A DNA stretch of 64,000 bases from Oreohelix idahoensis (GCA_024509875.1 JAMPIV010014832.1:372001-436000); one strand, 5' to 3'; counted from the stretch's first letter, positions 12,341 to 23,997 are shown. Notes: generated from the sequence alone by a model not told the origin. Numbers and translations are program-made.

Positions 12341-12752
12341 TTATCATACTTATTTTTCATGGAACCCATCGGGTCCCGTCCATTAGAAGCTTTATAATGA
12401 GGACTTTTCTTCCTAGAATCATCACTCACAAATCGACCACTACCAATTTTTTTCTGGGGTTTGTCTCCCCACTTTAGATTGCTTATGAGAGATCTTCGCT
12501 CTCTGTCTGTTCTTCCAGTTTATATAAGTCTGACCGAGGGATTGTCATCTTATCCTGGGTAAAATTTCTTCTTTGTACTCTTCGCATAGTGGCCATGTTA
12601 ATCCATTCAAGTGAAGACTGGGTGTGAAAAGGGGGCTCCCATTCCACTTTGTCTACCCAAGTATAATTAGTTTTCCTTTCAGGCCTAAAGTTGCCCCGTG
12701 GCGTTTCTAGGTCCTGCACATATTTTCCCTTTGTGGGTGTTCCCTCATGAAA
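12341..12752 (-). other. Unrelated segment in place of the integrase catalytic core
   Basis: A Ty3/gypsy integrase should have its DD(35)E core here. Instead the gag frame runs on for about 89 codons after the first zinc-finger Cys, ending at a stop at 12483-12485. In another frame about 50 open codons follow, rich in Lys, Ser and Gly (WGDKPQKKIGSGRF near the start). None of the integrase signatures are found: no D-x-x-GP, no SDxGxQ, no NGxxER. I do not recognise the encoded sequence. It may be a captured piece of host or other element sequence, or a scrambled deletion junction. Confidence 0.65.
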
Positions 12753-14648
12753 TACGCCACATGCTTCTACAAAGTTTTCAACATCGACATTTACGTCGGG
12801 CCAATAGTATTTTCGAGCAATCTTTTGGCAGATGGTACCGACTTTCTCATGGTCACCATCTTTTCCAACATGTAAGCTCCTTATTAAGTTTGCCCTATAT
12901 ATCTTGGGAAGAACTAACTGTCCGTGACCAGTGGATCTAGTTCCTGTCTTCCTATATAATAGTTTGTTCTTCATGAAATATTCCCCCTTGCTCGGAGGTG
13001 TGTGGCATTTGGGCAATTTTTTAAAACATGGCTTGAGTGTCCTATCCTCAGCCTGCGCCTTTCTCATCTCCTCTGGATGAGCATTTATAGGTTCACCTTC
13101 TTCCTCCTTCTTCTGTGACCTGGTCTGCACTGTCGCCATGATCACAGGTTTCTCGGGATTCCCCAAGAAGACGTATCTACACCCCAATATCAGAGGGTAG
13201 ATTGGTTCATCTATCACTGCTGCTCTGATTTCTCCTTCCACATAGCGAGTTTTCACCGTTATCCTTGCGATGGGAAGTGTCATGAGTGGTATGTCCTTGG
13301 TCGCCCCTTGTATTTCCACTGTTTCTGTGGTATACTGACTTGGGTCCACTAGGCTAGACTTCACAACTGAATCATAATCCAAACCTGTATCATAAAGGCA
13401 CCTTATGGTGACCCCATTACAAATAACATCCTCACAAACTGGGGGGTGATAAGGTTCCTGTTGTCCATTAGGATTAACCTTTAATCTTTGCGTCCCCGAC
13501 TTCATTGCAGCAATGTTTGAAGGTTTCCTTCTACAAAATTCGGTGTTATGGTTATCTTTCTTGCACCATTTACACCATCTTTTTCCTTGGTTCAACGGTT
13601 TTCTTTCATTGAACTTTTGGTCATTGAACTGTGAGTTTCTGTCGCGATAGTCATTTCTTGGCCGCTCAAAGTTTGTCCTACTTTTATTTCCCTGCTCTCT
13701 ATTATCAAATTTATTAAATTGCTGTGGAGCTTTAAAATTATCTATGTGCTTCTTTTTAGCACCACTTACCTCTGCCTGGGCTGCCTGATACCTCTCAGCG
13801 ACATTTAAAACCTCTCCCAACTTCTCTGCACCTTGTTCCATGAGAAATTTTCTCATGTCTGGAGCCATGGACTCTCTCAATTGCTCAATCATGATCATTT
13901 CTTTAAGATCTTGGGTCTTCCCCAGAGCAGTCCATTTCTCCAAATAGGTTTCCAGTCTAGCAGAGAATTGGTGGTATGTCTCCCCAGACAACAGTTTGGC
14001 ATTTCTAAATTTCTTACGATAAAATTCACCATTCCTCTCGTACCTTAATAACAAAGCCTGCTTTAACATGTCATAATTGTCTTGGTCTTCCCTGTTCATT
14101 TTAGCAAAGACTTCATAAGAAGTACCTCTCAGTCCCTGTGATAGCTTTAAACTCCACCTCTCTCTCTCTAACCCATATGTAGTAGCTAATAACTCAAAAC
14201 GTCCTAGGTACCCCTCTATGTCATCGTCTTTTTCAACAAAATGGTCTAAATGAAACCCCATAGCTGAGTTTGAGGCTCCCAGACTGGGCGTAGCATCTGA
14301 GGCAAAAGGGCTGGCACCATTTTCAGGAGCCTGGCCTTGTAATTCCAGCTCCCTTAGTCGTAATTCGTGCTCCCTTTGCAACCTTCTATCTTCTGCCTCC
14401 CTTTCGGCAGTCAATTTTTTTTCTTCTGCCTCCCTTTGCTGTCGTTTGTCTTCTGCCTCAATCTGCAGCCTCTTAATTTCTCTATCCGCCTCAATTTGTA
14501 ACCTCTTCTCTTCAGCTACCTTTCTATCTTCCCTTTCAATATATTTATCACATTCAGCCGTTACGTATTGAATTAAAATCTGACCATCCATTCCCATCTC
14601 CTTTGCGGTCAGCACAGCAGCTGATCGGAATTTTGCTAGCTCCGCCAT
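12483..14648 (-). CDS. gag-pro: Element 1 gag-protease with integrase zinc finger
   Basis: I chose the Met at 14648 (MAELAKF) over the upstream Met at 14702, because the extra 18 residues are hydrophobic and unlike gag. Counting from 14702: residues ~45-120 are a charged coiled coil with repeated EEKRLQIEA-like units. Residues ~150-310 are capsid-like, with a SCAN-like half (YRKKFRNAKLL to VAERYQAA). A Cys-His box CKWCKKDNHNTEFC lies at 377-390 (CX2CX4HX4C). An aspartic protease core starts at 437 (YDTGLDYD) with its second signature YPLILG near 502. A zinc-finger-like region covers ~610-650. Its last ligand is changed: C-G-V-F rather than C-x-x-C. The C-terminal ~89 residues are unrelated sequence. 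Confidence 0.88.
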   Translation of the reverse strand: MAELAKFRSAAVLTAKEMGMDGQILIQYVTAECDKYIEREDRKVAEEKRLQIEADREIKRLQIEAEDKRQQREAEEKKLTAEREAEDRRLQREHELRLRELELQGQAPENGASPFASDATPSLGASNSAMGFHLDHFVEKDDDIEGYLGRFELLATTYGLERERWSLKLSQGLRGTSYEVFAKMNREDQDNYDMLKQALLLRYERNGEFYRKKFRNAKLLSGETYHQFSARLETYLEKWTALGKTQDLKEMIMIEQLRESMAPDMRKFLMEQGAEKLGEVLNVAERYQAAQAEVSGAKKKHIDNFKAPQQFNKFDNREQGNKSRTNFERPRNDYRDRNSQFNDQKFNERKPLNQGKRWCKWCKKDNHNTEFCRRKPSNIAAMKSGTQRLKVNPNGQQEPYHPPVCEDVICNGVTIRCLYDTGLDYDSVVKSSLVDPSQYTTETVEIQGATKDIPLMTLPIARITVKTRYVEGEIRAAVIDEPIYPLILGCRYVFLGNPEKPVIMATVQTRSQKKEEEGEPINAHPEEMRKAQAEDRTLKPCFKKLPKCHTPPSKGEYFMKNKLLYRKTGTRSTGHGQLVLPKIYRANLIRSLHVGKDGDHEKVGTICQKIARKYYWPDVNVDVENFVEACGVFHEGTPTKGKYVQDLETPRGNFRPERKTNYTWVDKVEWEPPFHTQSSLEWINMATMRRVQRRNFTQDKMTIPRSDLYKLEEQTESEDLS

Positions 14649-14908
14649 ACTTTTTAGACAATATAATAATATACAAGATAAATCTCTAACCAGTAAATAC
14701 ACTAAGTACTTCTTATGACTATAGTCTAACTAATTCTAACTAACCAGTTAACTAATTAATTATTACTGGCTGTGAAGATTCACCAACTTCTAATTGCCCT
14801 TTTAATTTAAAGGGACACTTTTAATTTTAAGGGAATTTTACAATTTTGTTCCCCTAATTTTATTTCTCCCACCAGGAGATCCTTATATTACTGTTTATGC
14901 TAATCATC

Positions 14909-14924
14909 CCTGGACAAGACCCCA
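14909..14924 (-). other. Element 1 candidate primer-binding site
   Basis: On the minus strand TGGGGTCTTGTCCAGG begins 5 nt inside the 5' LTR. It starts with TGG, as a site complementary to a tRNA 3' end would. I cannot name the tRNA. Confidence 0.5.
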
Positions 14925-14929
14925 ATATA

Positions 14930-17259
14930 TGTAGTGGATTTTGATGGTATTGTATGGTGGTGTATCACCTAGTGTGATGCGTGAGGTCAGCTGTGAAGGC
15001 TCCTGAGATAATTGTAGCTGTGAATATACAGAAGGCCCTTTCGTGCTACCACTTTATGACCTCACACATATCTTTTTTTTTACTAATGAATGTGGCTACG
15101 TTAAAATCTAGGGTACTGAATGCAATGTGTTGTATGGACATATACAAACACACACAGATATTAATTAAGTCTAATACTATCAATAAAATTTATAACACAA
15201 TGAACTAAATTCAGCTGGTTAAATTTAGAATAGAAAAATCTTTTTTTAAATTTATTTGTTCTGAACCAAGGTTTTATTTTGGCCAGAACTTATGCAAAGA
15301 TTTTGAAATTTATGAATGAATGGCATGAATAAATGGCATGTTAAATGAAAGATGTTTACATATGCAATCTTCAAGATTAATTATAGTATTACTGTTCGTA
15401 ATGTTAATTTTCCTGGGAAAACTATGAATGGATGTGCTGTTGGGGTGGCTTCATCCCTCCCTGTTTATGCCTACACAGCATTGTCCATTAATGATGGAAG
15501 GAAATGGGATGCTTCAGTAGTAAATTCTCTTGGGTGCTAGTTTTATGAAGTTGGTGTAAGTTCAGCAGGCCAGCTAGCCTACTTAACTTTGCCAGATTTG
15601 TTCTGGTGCTGGAATATGATGGCCCCACCTCTCCGTGCTTGAGCAATACACAGATGTTCTGTCGAAATGTACCCTGCACGGGTCCTCACTTCAATTATTA
15701 ATCAGCATTTGACACCACCTTAGTGTCAAGATCGAACTCACAGCTCTGAAATAAAGTATTGGTTTTTGCTCAGAACCTTACCTAATAAGCCACTTCTACA
15801 CATAACAAATTACAATAACACCACATAAACAGGGTCAGTTCTCTCTGACCAGACAGCACATCTTACCTAGTTGGTTTCGCATAGGGTAAGTTTCCCCAGT
15901 CTACAGATTCTGAAATAGGTGCATTATCTCACTGCCATAGAATAGAATAGGTGATATGATTCACTGTTCTCAACCCTTGATCACCCCTTCCTAAACCTTG
16001 CTGTAGTTTATATATTGTTTGTCCCTAGACCCTGAACTAGGGCGGGGGGTCCAGAGCGAATCCTTACTTGTTTGTAAGGCTAGATTTCGATATGGCAGTA
16101 TCAAATCACTCGAACATTAAACAATATTCAAAATATACAAAGAAATAATTTCAATCTTACCAGATTATGAATAAAGAACACAGAAATGCTAGCAAAACTC
16201 AGCTGAGCTGCTGGCTATAGTATGGCGTCCCTGAACTTATTTCAATTTATTTCATTTGGAAATCACCACACTTGAAATTTACTGTGTCTATCACTGGACA
16301 ACTATTGAGGAATGGCAAAAAAAGCTCGTCTGAGCGCGGATAATATGATTGTCTGTGGCCAATCAATGCCTTGGTTTTTTTAAATTCAAATTTCCTACAC
16401 TAAAGTCATTTCAGTCATGCTTCAGTCAAGTATGGATTTTTATCTGTTAGTCTGTCCGTCTCTACTTGCGTTTTCACAAAAACGTACTTGATTTTTGAAC
16501 CAACTTTTCTCTCCCCTCCAAAATTTTGTCGTTAAAAGTTATTTTTAGACACAGCTTCCACCAATATCCCTTCTCTTCCATGCTAAGTAGATTTGAACAC
16601 CTGCGTCTCAAGGTAGCGATTTTTGTGCAAATAGCGACACTTTTGATTCAATGCAGTTTTTCGCTGTTGTGAACAACCCTGTCTTTTGTCATTATTTTCA
16701 TTATTATCTATCCGTCTGTAAAATTAAAAACATATTATTTCACTGCTCAGAATGGGCCATCCGGCCAGCTAATTTTTATATTCCTAACATTAATATTAAG
16801 AAAAGTTACTTTTTAAATTTTGTAATATTTCAAGCATCTGCGTTTAGCCGCTGAATTCAAATCAAAGGCTTGGTATCGCAAAAGCGTCCAATAAATGACT
16901 GTGGCGTATCATATCCAGGGTCCCTTCTGTCGAGTTCCTTACTTTATGTCAACTTGGGGAACGTGACTTTTTTCCTCCGTTTCCCCCCCCCCCCCCCCCC
17001 CCAAGTGCGTCTCCTTAGCCTTGCTAGTCTCACGCAATTTTTTCCAGTCATATTTTTTTTTTCCTTTTGATCCGCCGTTCTCATCCCTCCAAATGGTAAC
17101 CGTTTTGATTTCCCGTCTAACAAGTCAATTTTTATGGAGGGTGATGACCCGCGGTCAGGGCGATCATGTACTATCAGCAGCTTACGCATTATGTTTTTAT
17201 CCTTACATTTTATCCTTTGGAGATATTTTTACGTTGTATCACTTGTTAATTTTATGACA
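14930..17259 (-). repeat. Element 1 5' LTR
   Basis: This is the right copy of the terminal repeat and the 5' LTR of the minus-strand element, so it should carry its promoter. It differs from the other LTR mainly by single-base changes and poly-C length, and it ends next to the second ATCTC of the target duplication. Confidence 0.93.
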
Positions 17260-17264
17260 ATCTC

Positions 17265-17490
17265 CACTGATTGAAAAGTGTTCACAATATAAATTGAATA
17301 TTTTTTCATTTATGTTTACACTGATTTGAAAAGTTTGAAACTTCCATTAATTTAAAAATGAATATTTTCACCTAGACATTTCCACTGGTTTAAAGCTTGA
17401 AAACTTACATTAATTTTAAAGTGAATATGTTTATATGGACATTTACACTGCTTTGAAAATGTAAGTATTATAATTAAAATGTACATCATT
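17265..17490. repeat. Degenerate ~54-64-bp tandem repeat at the Element 1 insertion site
   Basis: Units begin with CACTG at 17265, 17319, 17383 and 17446, followed by TTTGAAAA-like and ATTAATTT-like blocks and a GACATTT-like end. The flank on the far side of Element 1 ends in a similar block. Confidence 0.65.
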
Positions 17491-18825
<1,335 letters not shown>

Positions 18826-19000
18826 ATGGATGAATCAACAAGGCTGAGACTGTTGAGGTTTGGCATCAAACGTGGGACTAGAAGAAATGGACGTGAGAGA
18901 GGATGCATCCGTCGTATGTACATCCAGCGTGCTACAGGTACAATTAGCATTCATACTCTTCGATATTTGCTGAGGAGACTGAGCACCTATGGGTTTGCCC
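18826..19000 (+). pseudogene. Possible LINE or other mobile-element C-terminal remnant
   Basis: About 55 codons read LRFGIKRGTRRNGRERG, then ATGTISIHTLRYLLRRLSTYG. I associate this composition (RFGxKRG, a basic stretch, then GTIS..TLRxLLxRLSxYG) with repetitive mollusc open frames downstream of LINE reverse transcriptase or RNase H. No catalytic motif is present. The assignment is from memory and weak; the sequence could belong to another repeat. Confidence 0.35.
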
Positions 19001-19789
19001 GGAATGCAGTGAAGTCGATTCTGATTAACAATAACAGTGTTATGATTAAAATTCATAACATTTATGTCGATATAATAGGCAGCTCATCAGGGCTCCTGTT
19101 TTGTTTATTTTATACGGAGTCACTTATTAATAAAGGAAGTGACGTCATGCCGAGATAGTTAACTGGCAGACGTGAACAAATTTGAAGCAGAAGTGAAGTG
19201 ATCGTCTCGAGAAAGATGCGTCTTGTGTTTGGAAGCGTGCGGACGTGTGTGTTTTGAGCTCCTGCAATATTCTGTGTTTTTCCTGAATTATTCCGTCACC
19301 AGGACATCAATATACTTGGTTGAGGTGTCCCTGACTTATTCTAGTAAGGAAATGTGTGCTTATTCATAAAGATGTCCAAATGACTATATTAAATAAAGTT
19401 TGAATGACTGCCAATGACCAGCGTTTGGTAGGGAACGAACTGGACTTATACGTACTATTGCATTTGCCTTTGGGCTTATATATCTATTACCATGGAGCTA
19501 TTTGTCAAAACGAATAAACTGCATGTTTGTAAAATTGTGAAGGAGGTGTTGGTCCGCTTAGTGCAGTTATGCTGATTTCGTGTTGTATGACTGCCCCTAG
19601 AGTCTACTTTGGTCAGAATCTCTCCGGAATAATTAACATTACGACACGTGTCAAACAGCTTATAGATTCACTGCCTTCATTTTTTTCTGAGGGTATGGGT
19701 GCTTAGATGTGCAAAGTTATTACAAAGATCGCTGTCTTGAAGTCATTGGAAATCTATCATATACGGCGTGTCATTCAATACCGAATGTC
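19001..19789. other. Unassigned sequence before the hAT-like nest
   Basis: Nothing is recognised between the putative remnant and the 8-bp target duplication at 19790. Confidence 0.6.
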
Positions 19790-20003
19790 CTCTAGGGCAG
19801 TGCTCCGCAACCGGTGTCTGCCTGGTGTGCCGCGACACCACGAAAGAATTTCACATATAACATTTTACAAACAATAAGTTGAGTTATCATCACCCACCAA
19901 TCAATGGGAGTTCGCCCTGAGACATTAATGGTTCTAATAAAGGCAGTAGTCAGCTGAAGGTTTCTGACATCTCCAAACAGTTTTTCGTTGAGAGAAGTAA
20001 ATT

Positions 20004-20246
20004 GATACTAGTAGCTTTGTGGTTCGATTCCAAGCTGGGGTGGGATTTTTTAGACCGCAAACGGCTCTGGGGTTGACCCAGCCTCATGAATTGGGTACAA
20101 GAGCAATTCTGGGAAGGTTACGGCGGCCGCGTGATGCTGACCACATCATCCCTAATGTGCAGATGGTCAAAAAAATATGCGCCTAACACCATATTCCCAA
20201 TATGCCTCAATGTGCGTGTAACGGGATCCTTTACATTCTTTTTACC
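20004..20246 (+). mobile_element. tRNA-derived SINE, copy 1
   Basis: It matches 59557-59811 over most of its length. Shared blocks include ACCGCAAACGGCTC, GACCCAGCCTCATGAATTGG, GTGATGCTGACC and GTGTAACGGGATCCTTTAC. A box B-like promoter element, GGTTCGATTCC, is at 20021-20031, and a T-rich 3' end follows. The 5' end is less well preserved than in the other copy, and I saw no clear target duplication. Confidence 0.78.
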
Positions 20247-20479
20247 TTAACTAGTAGGTTTGGGTGGACCCCATCGAGATAAGGAGTCCGGCACTCTTCT
20301 ACCTGGTTGGTCTCCTTGGGTAGAGCACCATCTCGTTGAGTAATTATTTTATCCCTTTTCGGCATTGATCTCCATGTTTATTCCTGTCGAGCTGAGAATA
20401 TTAGAAATGTGTTGGCTTGTACTGTTCCTACTCATCCTTCCATGTTTGCAATCAGCCCTGCTTTTGACCAAGTCTAAAA

Positions 20480-21485
20480 AAAACAGAAGCCGCTGAAAAA
20501 CCCAGAATCTACTGAACATCATTCGGATCCACTAACATCAGCAATTAGAAAACTCGGTGAGATAATGGTGAATCACAGGCTTTACTGGTGGCTGGAAAGA
20601 AATAAGGTCATCGTCGATAGTCAGACAGGCTTCAGACAAGGTTGCAGAACAGACGAAAAACATTTACATTTTGTGCATACAGAAAAAAAAAATTAGATGC
20701 ATTTCAAGACGGTAACCACACCACAGTTGTATCATCGGTCTGCAGCAAGCATACAACACAGTGCGGAGACAGAGGCTCTACGCCAAAATGACAAAAATAG
20801 TCATACACGGAGAAAATATACCTCTGGATTTAAGCATTCCTAAATAATAGAACAATATAAACAACAGTAGAAGACACTAAATAATAGAACAATATAAACA
20901 ACAGTAGAAGACACTAAATAATAGAACAATATAAACAACAGTAGAAGACACTAAATAATAGAACAATATAAACAACAGTAGAAGACACTAAATCATTCAC
21001 AAAATAACACAACAAAATAACGCTGGAGGGGAATTACCATAACGGTCAGCATTAAGTTGCTCTCTCTTTTTCATAACTGACCTCCCACCTTGAAGGTATC
21101 AAAAGCACTGTATACAGAAGACCTGTTCATTTGGACAGCAGAAAAATACAACAAACTGGCACCAGCTAAAATAATAGAAACTTTGCTACAATACATATGT
21201 CTTGCAAGCTCTGGAAGCTAAAAATAAACATGTAAAACAAGTATACAGCTTTTTCGCTTGGAGCAGCCAGGAAAGCAAGAAGATGTACCAACTAAAACTC
21301 GACGGATATCTACTCTGGAGAAGAAAATCCAGCTTACTTAGGAGTGGAGCTTGACAGACAGCTACTCATCAAAACCGTCATGCACAAAATGAAGATAAGG
21401 CCATTCGGCGCCTGAACATTGTGAAATAATTTGCAAGCACCAGCTAGGGAGCAGGAAAAGTAAATCTGAGACAGCTGTGCCTGGG
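20480..21485 (+). pseudogene. LINE reverse-transcriptase pseudogene, 5' part
   Basis: Fragments in several frames match the reverse transcriptase of the LINE at 28650-34348. Around 20560-20650 the translation gives KLGEIMVNHRLYWWLE then DSQTGFRQG. Around 20735-20800 it gives QQAYNTVRRQRLYAKM, equivalent to the catalytic DLEKAFDRV region of the intact copy, but decayed. Stops and frameshifts are frequent, and a 37-bp array has expanded within it. It is interrupted at 21485 by the element at 21486-22824. Confidence 0.7.
20840..20993. repeat. 37-bp tandem repeat, four units
   Basis: Units start at 20840, 20877, 20914 and 20951 and are essentially identical (CTAAATAATAGAACAATATA plus 17 more bases). 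Their identity, inside a decayed LINE, points to a recent slippage expansion. Confidence 0.92.
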
Positions 21486-22824
21486 CATACCTGTCAACCT
21501 GTACGAATTTTTCGTACAATGTACGGATTTTTGATACTTTTAGCAGTGTACGGCCGTACAGACTCGTTGTACGGATTTTTCCCCCCCCCCCCCCCCCCCC
21601 TTCCCAAAAAAAAAAAAAAATTTTTTTTTTTTTTTTTTTTTTTAAAAATTCTAAAAATATTTTCTAACTCAAGTTTTTTTTAAATTTTAAATCAGAAAAT
21701 ATTTTCTAGCCCAGGTTTTTTTAAAACCAATTTTTTATATTTTTAATTCCGGAATCTCGGCGTCTGTTTTTGAACTGAGGTCTCTCCCAGCAACCAGTCA
21801 AATCCTTTTATACCCAACAATTCGGCAAAAACTTTGAATTCGGCCTCAAACGCTTTCGGTTTTCAGCGTGACATGACGTATTTTTAAAGTTACCTGTTAT
21901 CAACAACCACGCTTGCTTGCCACCACACTTCGACGCCATTTTGTTTAAAAAAGCTAAGTACTTATAACTTGGTTAAATATTGCTGTTGTTTTGCTTTGTT
22001 GCAATTTAATCGCTGTCTTAATCTTTCCAGTTAGGCCTATATCTTGCCCTTCAATATATTTCCGATAAATTGTCATAATATTCTGTGTAGGCCCTACATA
22101 ACTAGAAAAAAAAAGTTTGTTTGCGTTGAGTAGGCCTACTTTATTCCAGCGCTCAAGATTCGGTTTTTTTTTTTTTTAATAAAGTGGCAATCTGTATCAC
22201 TGGTTAGGCTACCAACTCTTAAATAATAATGGTGTAAATTTTTGGTGGTACGTTTTTTCTTCCTAGATTTGATATTCTGTTTATAATTTTGTTTATTTTT
22301 TGTTGTTGTTGCTGTTAGCCGTTTGCTTTGTTCGCTGTATTTTGTAATCATTCTCTTCGTCTACAAAGATTATTAGTTGAAATATTTCATCCACTGAATG
22401 ATGGCTGAGCCTAATTTAAAGAAACAAAAGCTGACTGCGAAAGATCATTTTCAATGATGACAAAAATCCAGACTGCAGGAGGTCCATGAATGCAGACACA
22501 CTCACTTCTATTTTACAGTGTAAGATTAACATTGATACATGCTCACAAATGCAATTCTGCAAAGTACTAAAAGTGCATGTGTTGATTATAATACAAAACA
22601 CTGTACATGGAAAGAATAGTGTACCTCATGATCACTAAGTTTTTTATATGTAAAGAACAGCATGAGACTATTAGCATGTTTTATATCACAATAATTCAAA
22701 TGCTAATAGATTTGTATATGTCATTTCTCATTTTAAAACTGTATTGCGAAGGATTTTTGGGTGTTTGTAAGGATTTGTTTTGGTCCAGCGTACAGATTTT
22801 TGTCTCAGGAGGTTGACAGGTATG
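21486..22824. mobile_element. Non-autonomous inverted-repeat DNA element nested in the LINE
   Basis: The ends are a perfect 15-bp inverted repeat, CATACCTGTCAACCT, flanked by a direct repeat CCTGGG at 21480-21485 and 22825-22830. The host LINE reading resumes directly across the element, which supports the boundaries. Subterminal GTACGGATTTTT-like motifs recur at the left end and a related block lies at the right. No transposase frame is visible in 1339 bp. I cannot place it in a superfamily with confidence. Confidence 0.82.
21581..21643. repeat. Stacked homopolymer tracts: C20, A15, T23
   Basis: A run of 20 C is followed by TTCCC, then 15 A and 23 T. The A/T part is self-complementary. It lies near the left end of the nested inverted-repeat element. 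Exact lengths are likely unreliable in any assembly. Confidence 0.85.
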
Positions 22825-22830
22825 CCTGGG

Positions 22831-23690
22831 ATATGTCCGATCAGTCATGGATAATAACCTACTCAACTGCAGTTGACAATGAACAAAATCACGAGGCAGA
22901 AAAAGTACAAAACCAAGCTCTCATGTTCATATGTGGGGGTATCAGAACCAACACAATAGCTGCCTTTGACACCGACACAAAAATGGAACTTATGGACATC
23001 GACGTAAACGTGCTGTCATATGGAAACAGAACGCTATGGAAGATTAGGAAAAGAACTCAAAACCAGACAGTTGGTTGAAAACAAGAAGCAGATTAAACCG
23101 AAAATCAATCCTGCCAGTAGCAACAACTATAGCAGAACAACACTACCTCCACGGACACGAGAAATAATTGAAATTGTATACCTTCGCCTCCGTTCCGGTG
23201 AGGAATTAAAACTACCCATAAGAAAAACAACACTAATGGATAGCACAACAACCAGCGATACCAACAACAGCTATCCCATATCACATATCCCATATCACAT
23301 TTCCCATATCCAACTAAATTAATACTCCAAAACAAGGAATGGCTCAACCGATGGTCAGAAGATCTACAAGACGTGCCTTGTATAAAGAACCCACTCATCC
23401 ACCAAGAATGAGTGCATCAGTAACCTACGATGTGTGAAGCAGAGCACAATCTTCCAGCTTAGATCATAACTTACAAAAAAACAACAAACACCAAACAAAT
23501 TAAACTTCTCCCATGAACCTAATTGCCACAACTGTGCCCACCCATATGTAGATGACTTGCTCCATACAAAACAGTTCAGCGTGTGCTCACGTGCTCAGGA
23601 CTCTCCACTGAAAGTAAAAAACTACTGCCGGGCTCTCTACAAATTCTTCAACTTGGCGTTGGCTGTGAAAAAAGGACGAGCTCAGCAGCC
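22831..23690 (+). pseudogene. LINE reverse-transcriptase pseudogene, 3' part
   Basis: This is the continuation of the LINE broken at 21485. The segment around 22900-22990 gives VQNQALMFICGG then RTNTIAAF, equivalent to RLQNQAMRIITGG and KSTPIKEL in the copy at 32197-34348. Around 23515-23600 a Cys/His segment (CHNCAHPYVDDLLHTKQFSVC) corresponds to the terminal Cys-rich motif of that LINE. Several frameshifts are present. Confidence 0.65.
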
Positions 23691-23997
23691 CTAGTTAAAC
23701 AACAACAACAGAAACCACCGATCCATCACAAAAAACTAGGGAGCGTTGTCTCATGATTGAAGCGAATTAAAAAATATTTACCTCATCCACCAACTTATAT
23801 ACCTGGTCACCCCTACTCATAAAGCTGGATCTAGTATAGTGAACTCTCTAACACTTTACTCCCCTGCGTTAGTATCTATAAGTAACTACCTATGCATTTA
23901 CCTTTTTATGAACTTAAGTATTATAGTGTGCCGTGAAATTCTGAAGGACACTTAAGTGTGCCGTGAAGCAAAAAAGGTGCGGAGCACTGCTCTAGGG

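Larger units (their letters stand above)
8008..17259 (-). mobile_element. Element 1: complete-ended Gmr1-like Ty3/gypsy LTR retrotransposon
   Basis: Two near-identical long terminal repeats (8008-10351 and 14930-17259) flank gag, protease, integrase-end, reverse transcriptase and RNase H sequence, all on the minus strand. The flanks carry a perfect 5-bp duplication, ATCTC at 8003-8007 and 17260-17264, and the LTRs run TG...CA. The surviving integrase C-terminal region precedes the reverse transcriptase in the same open frame; this is the gag-PR-INT-RT-RH order known for the Gmr1 group. By eye the LTRs differ by a handful of substitutions plus a poly-C length change over 2.3 kb, so insertion is recent. 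The integrase catalytic core is missing (see 12341-12752), so self-integration is unlikely. Confidence 0.92.
19798..23989. mobile_element. hAT-like DNA element enlarged by nested insertions
   Basis: The ends are inverted repeats: CAGTGCTCCGCAACC at the left, and the reverse complement of the right end reads CAGTGCTCCGCACC. Related subterminal blocks follow, with a GTGTGCCG(C/T)GA motif and AGAATTTCAC on both sides. The flanks are a perfect 8-bp duplication, CTCTAGGG at 19790-19797 and 23990-23997, the size made by hAT transposases. Only about 200 bp at the left and 290 bp at the right look like element sequence, and no transposase is seen. The original was probably a short non-autonomous element, later filled by a SINE, a LINE and another inverted-repeat element. 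Confidence 0.88.
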
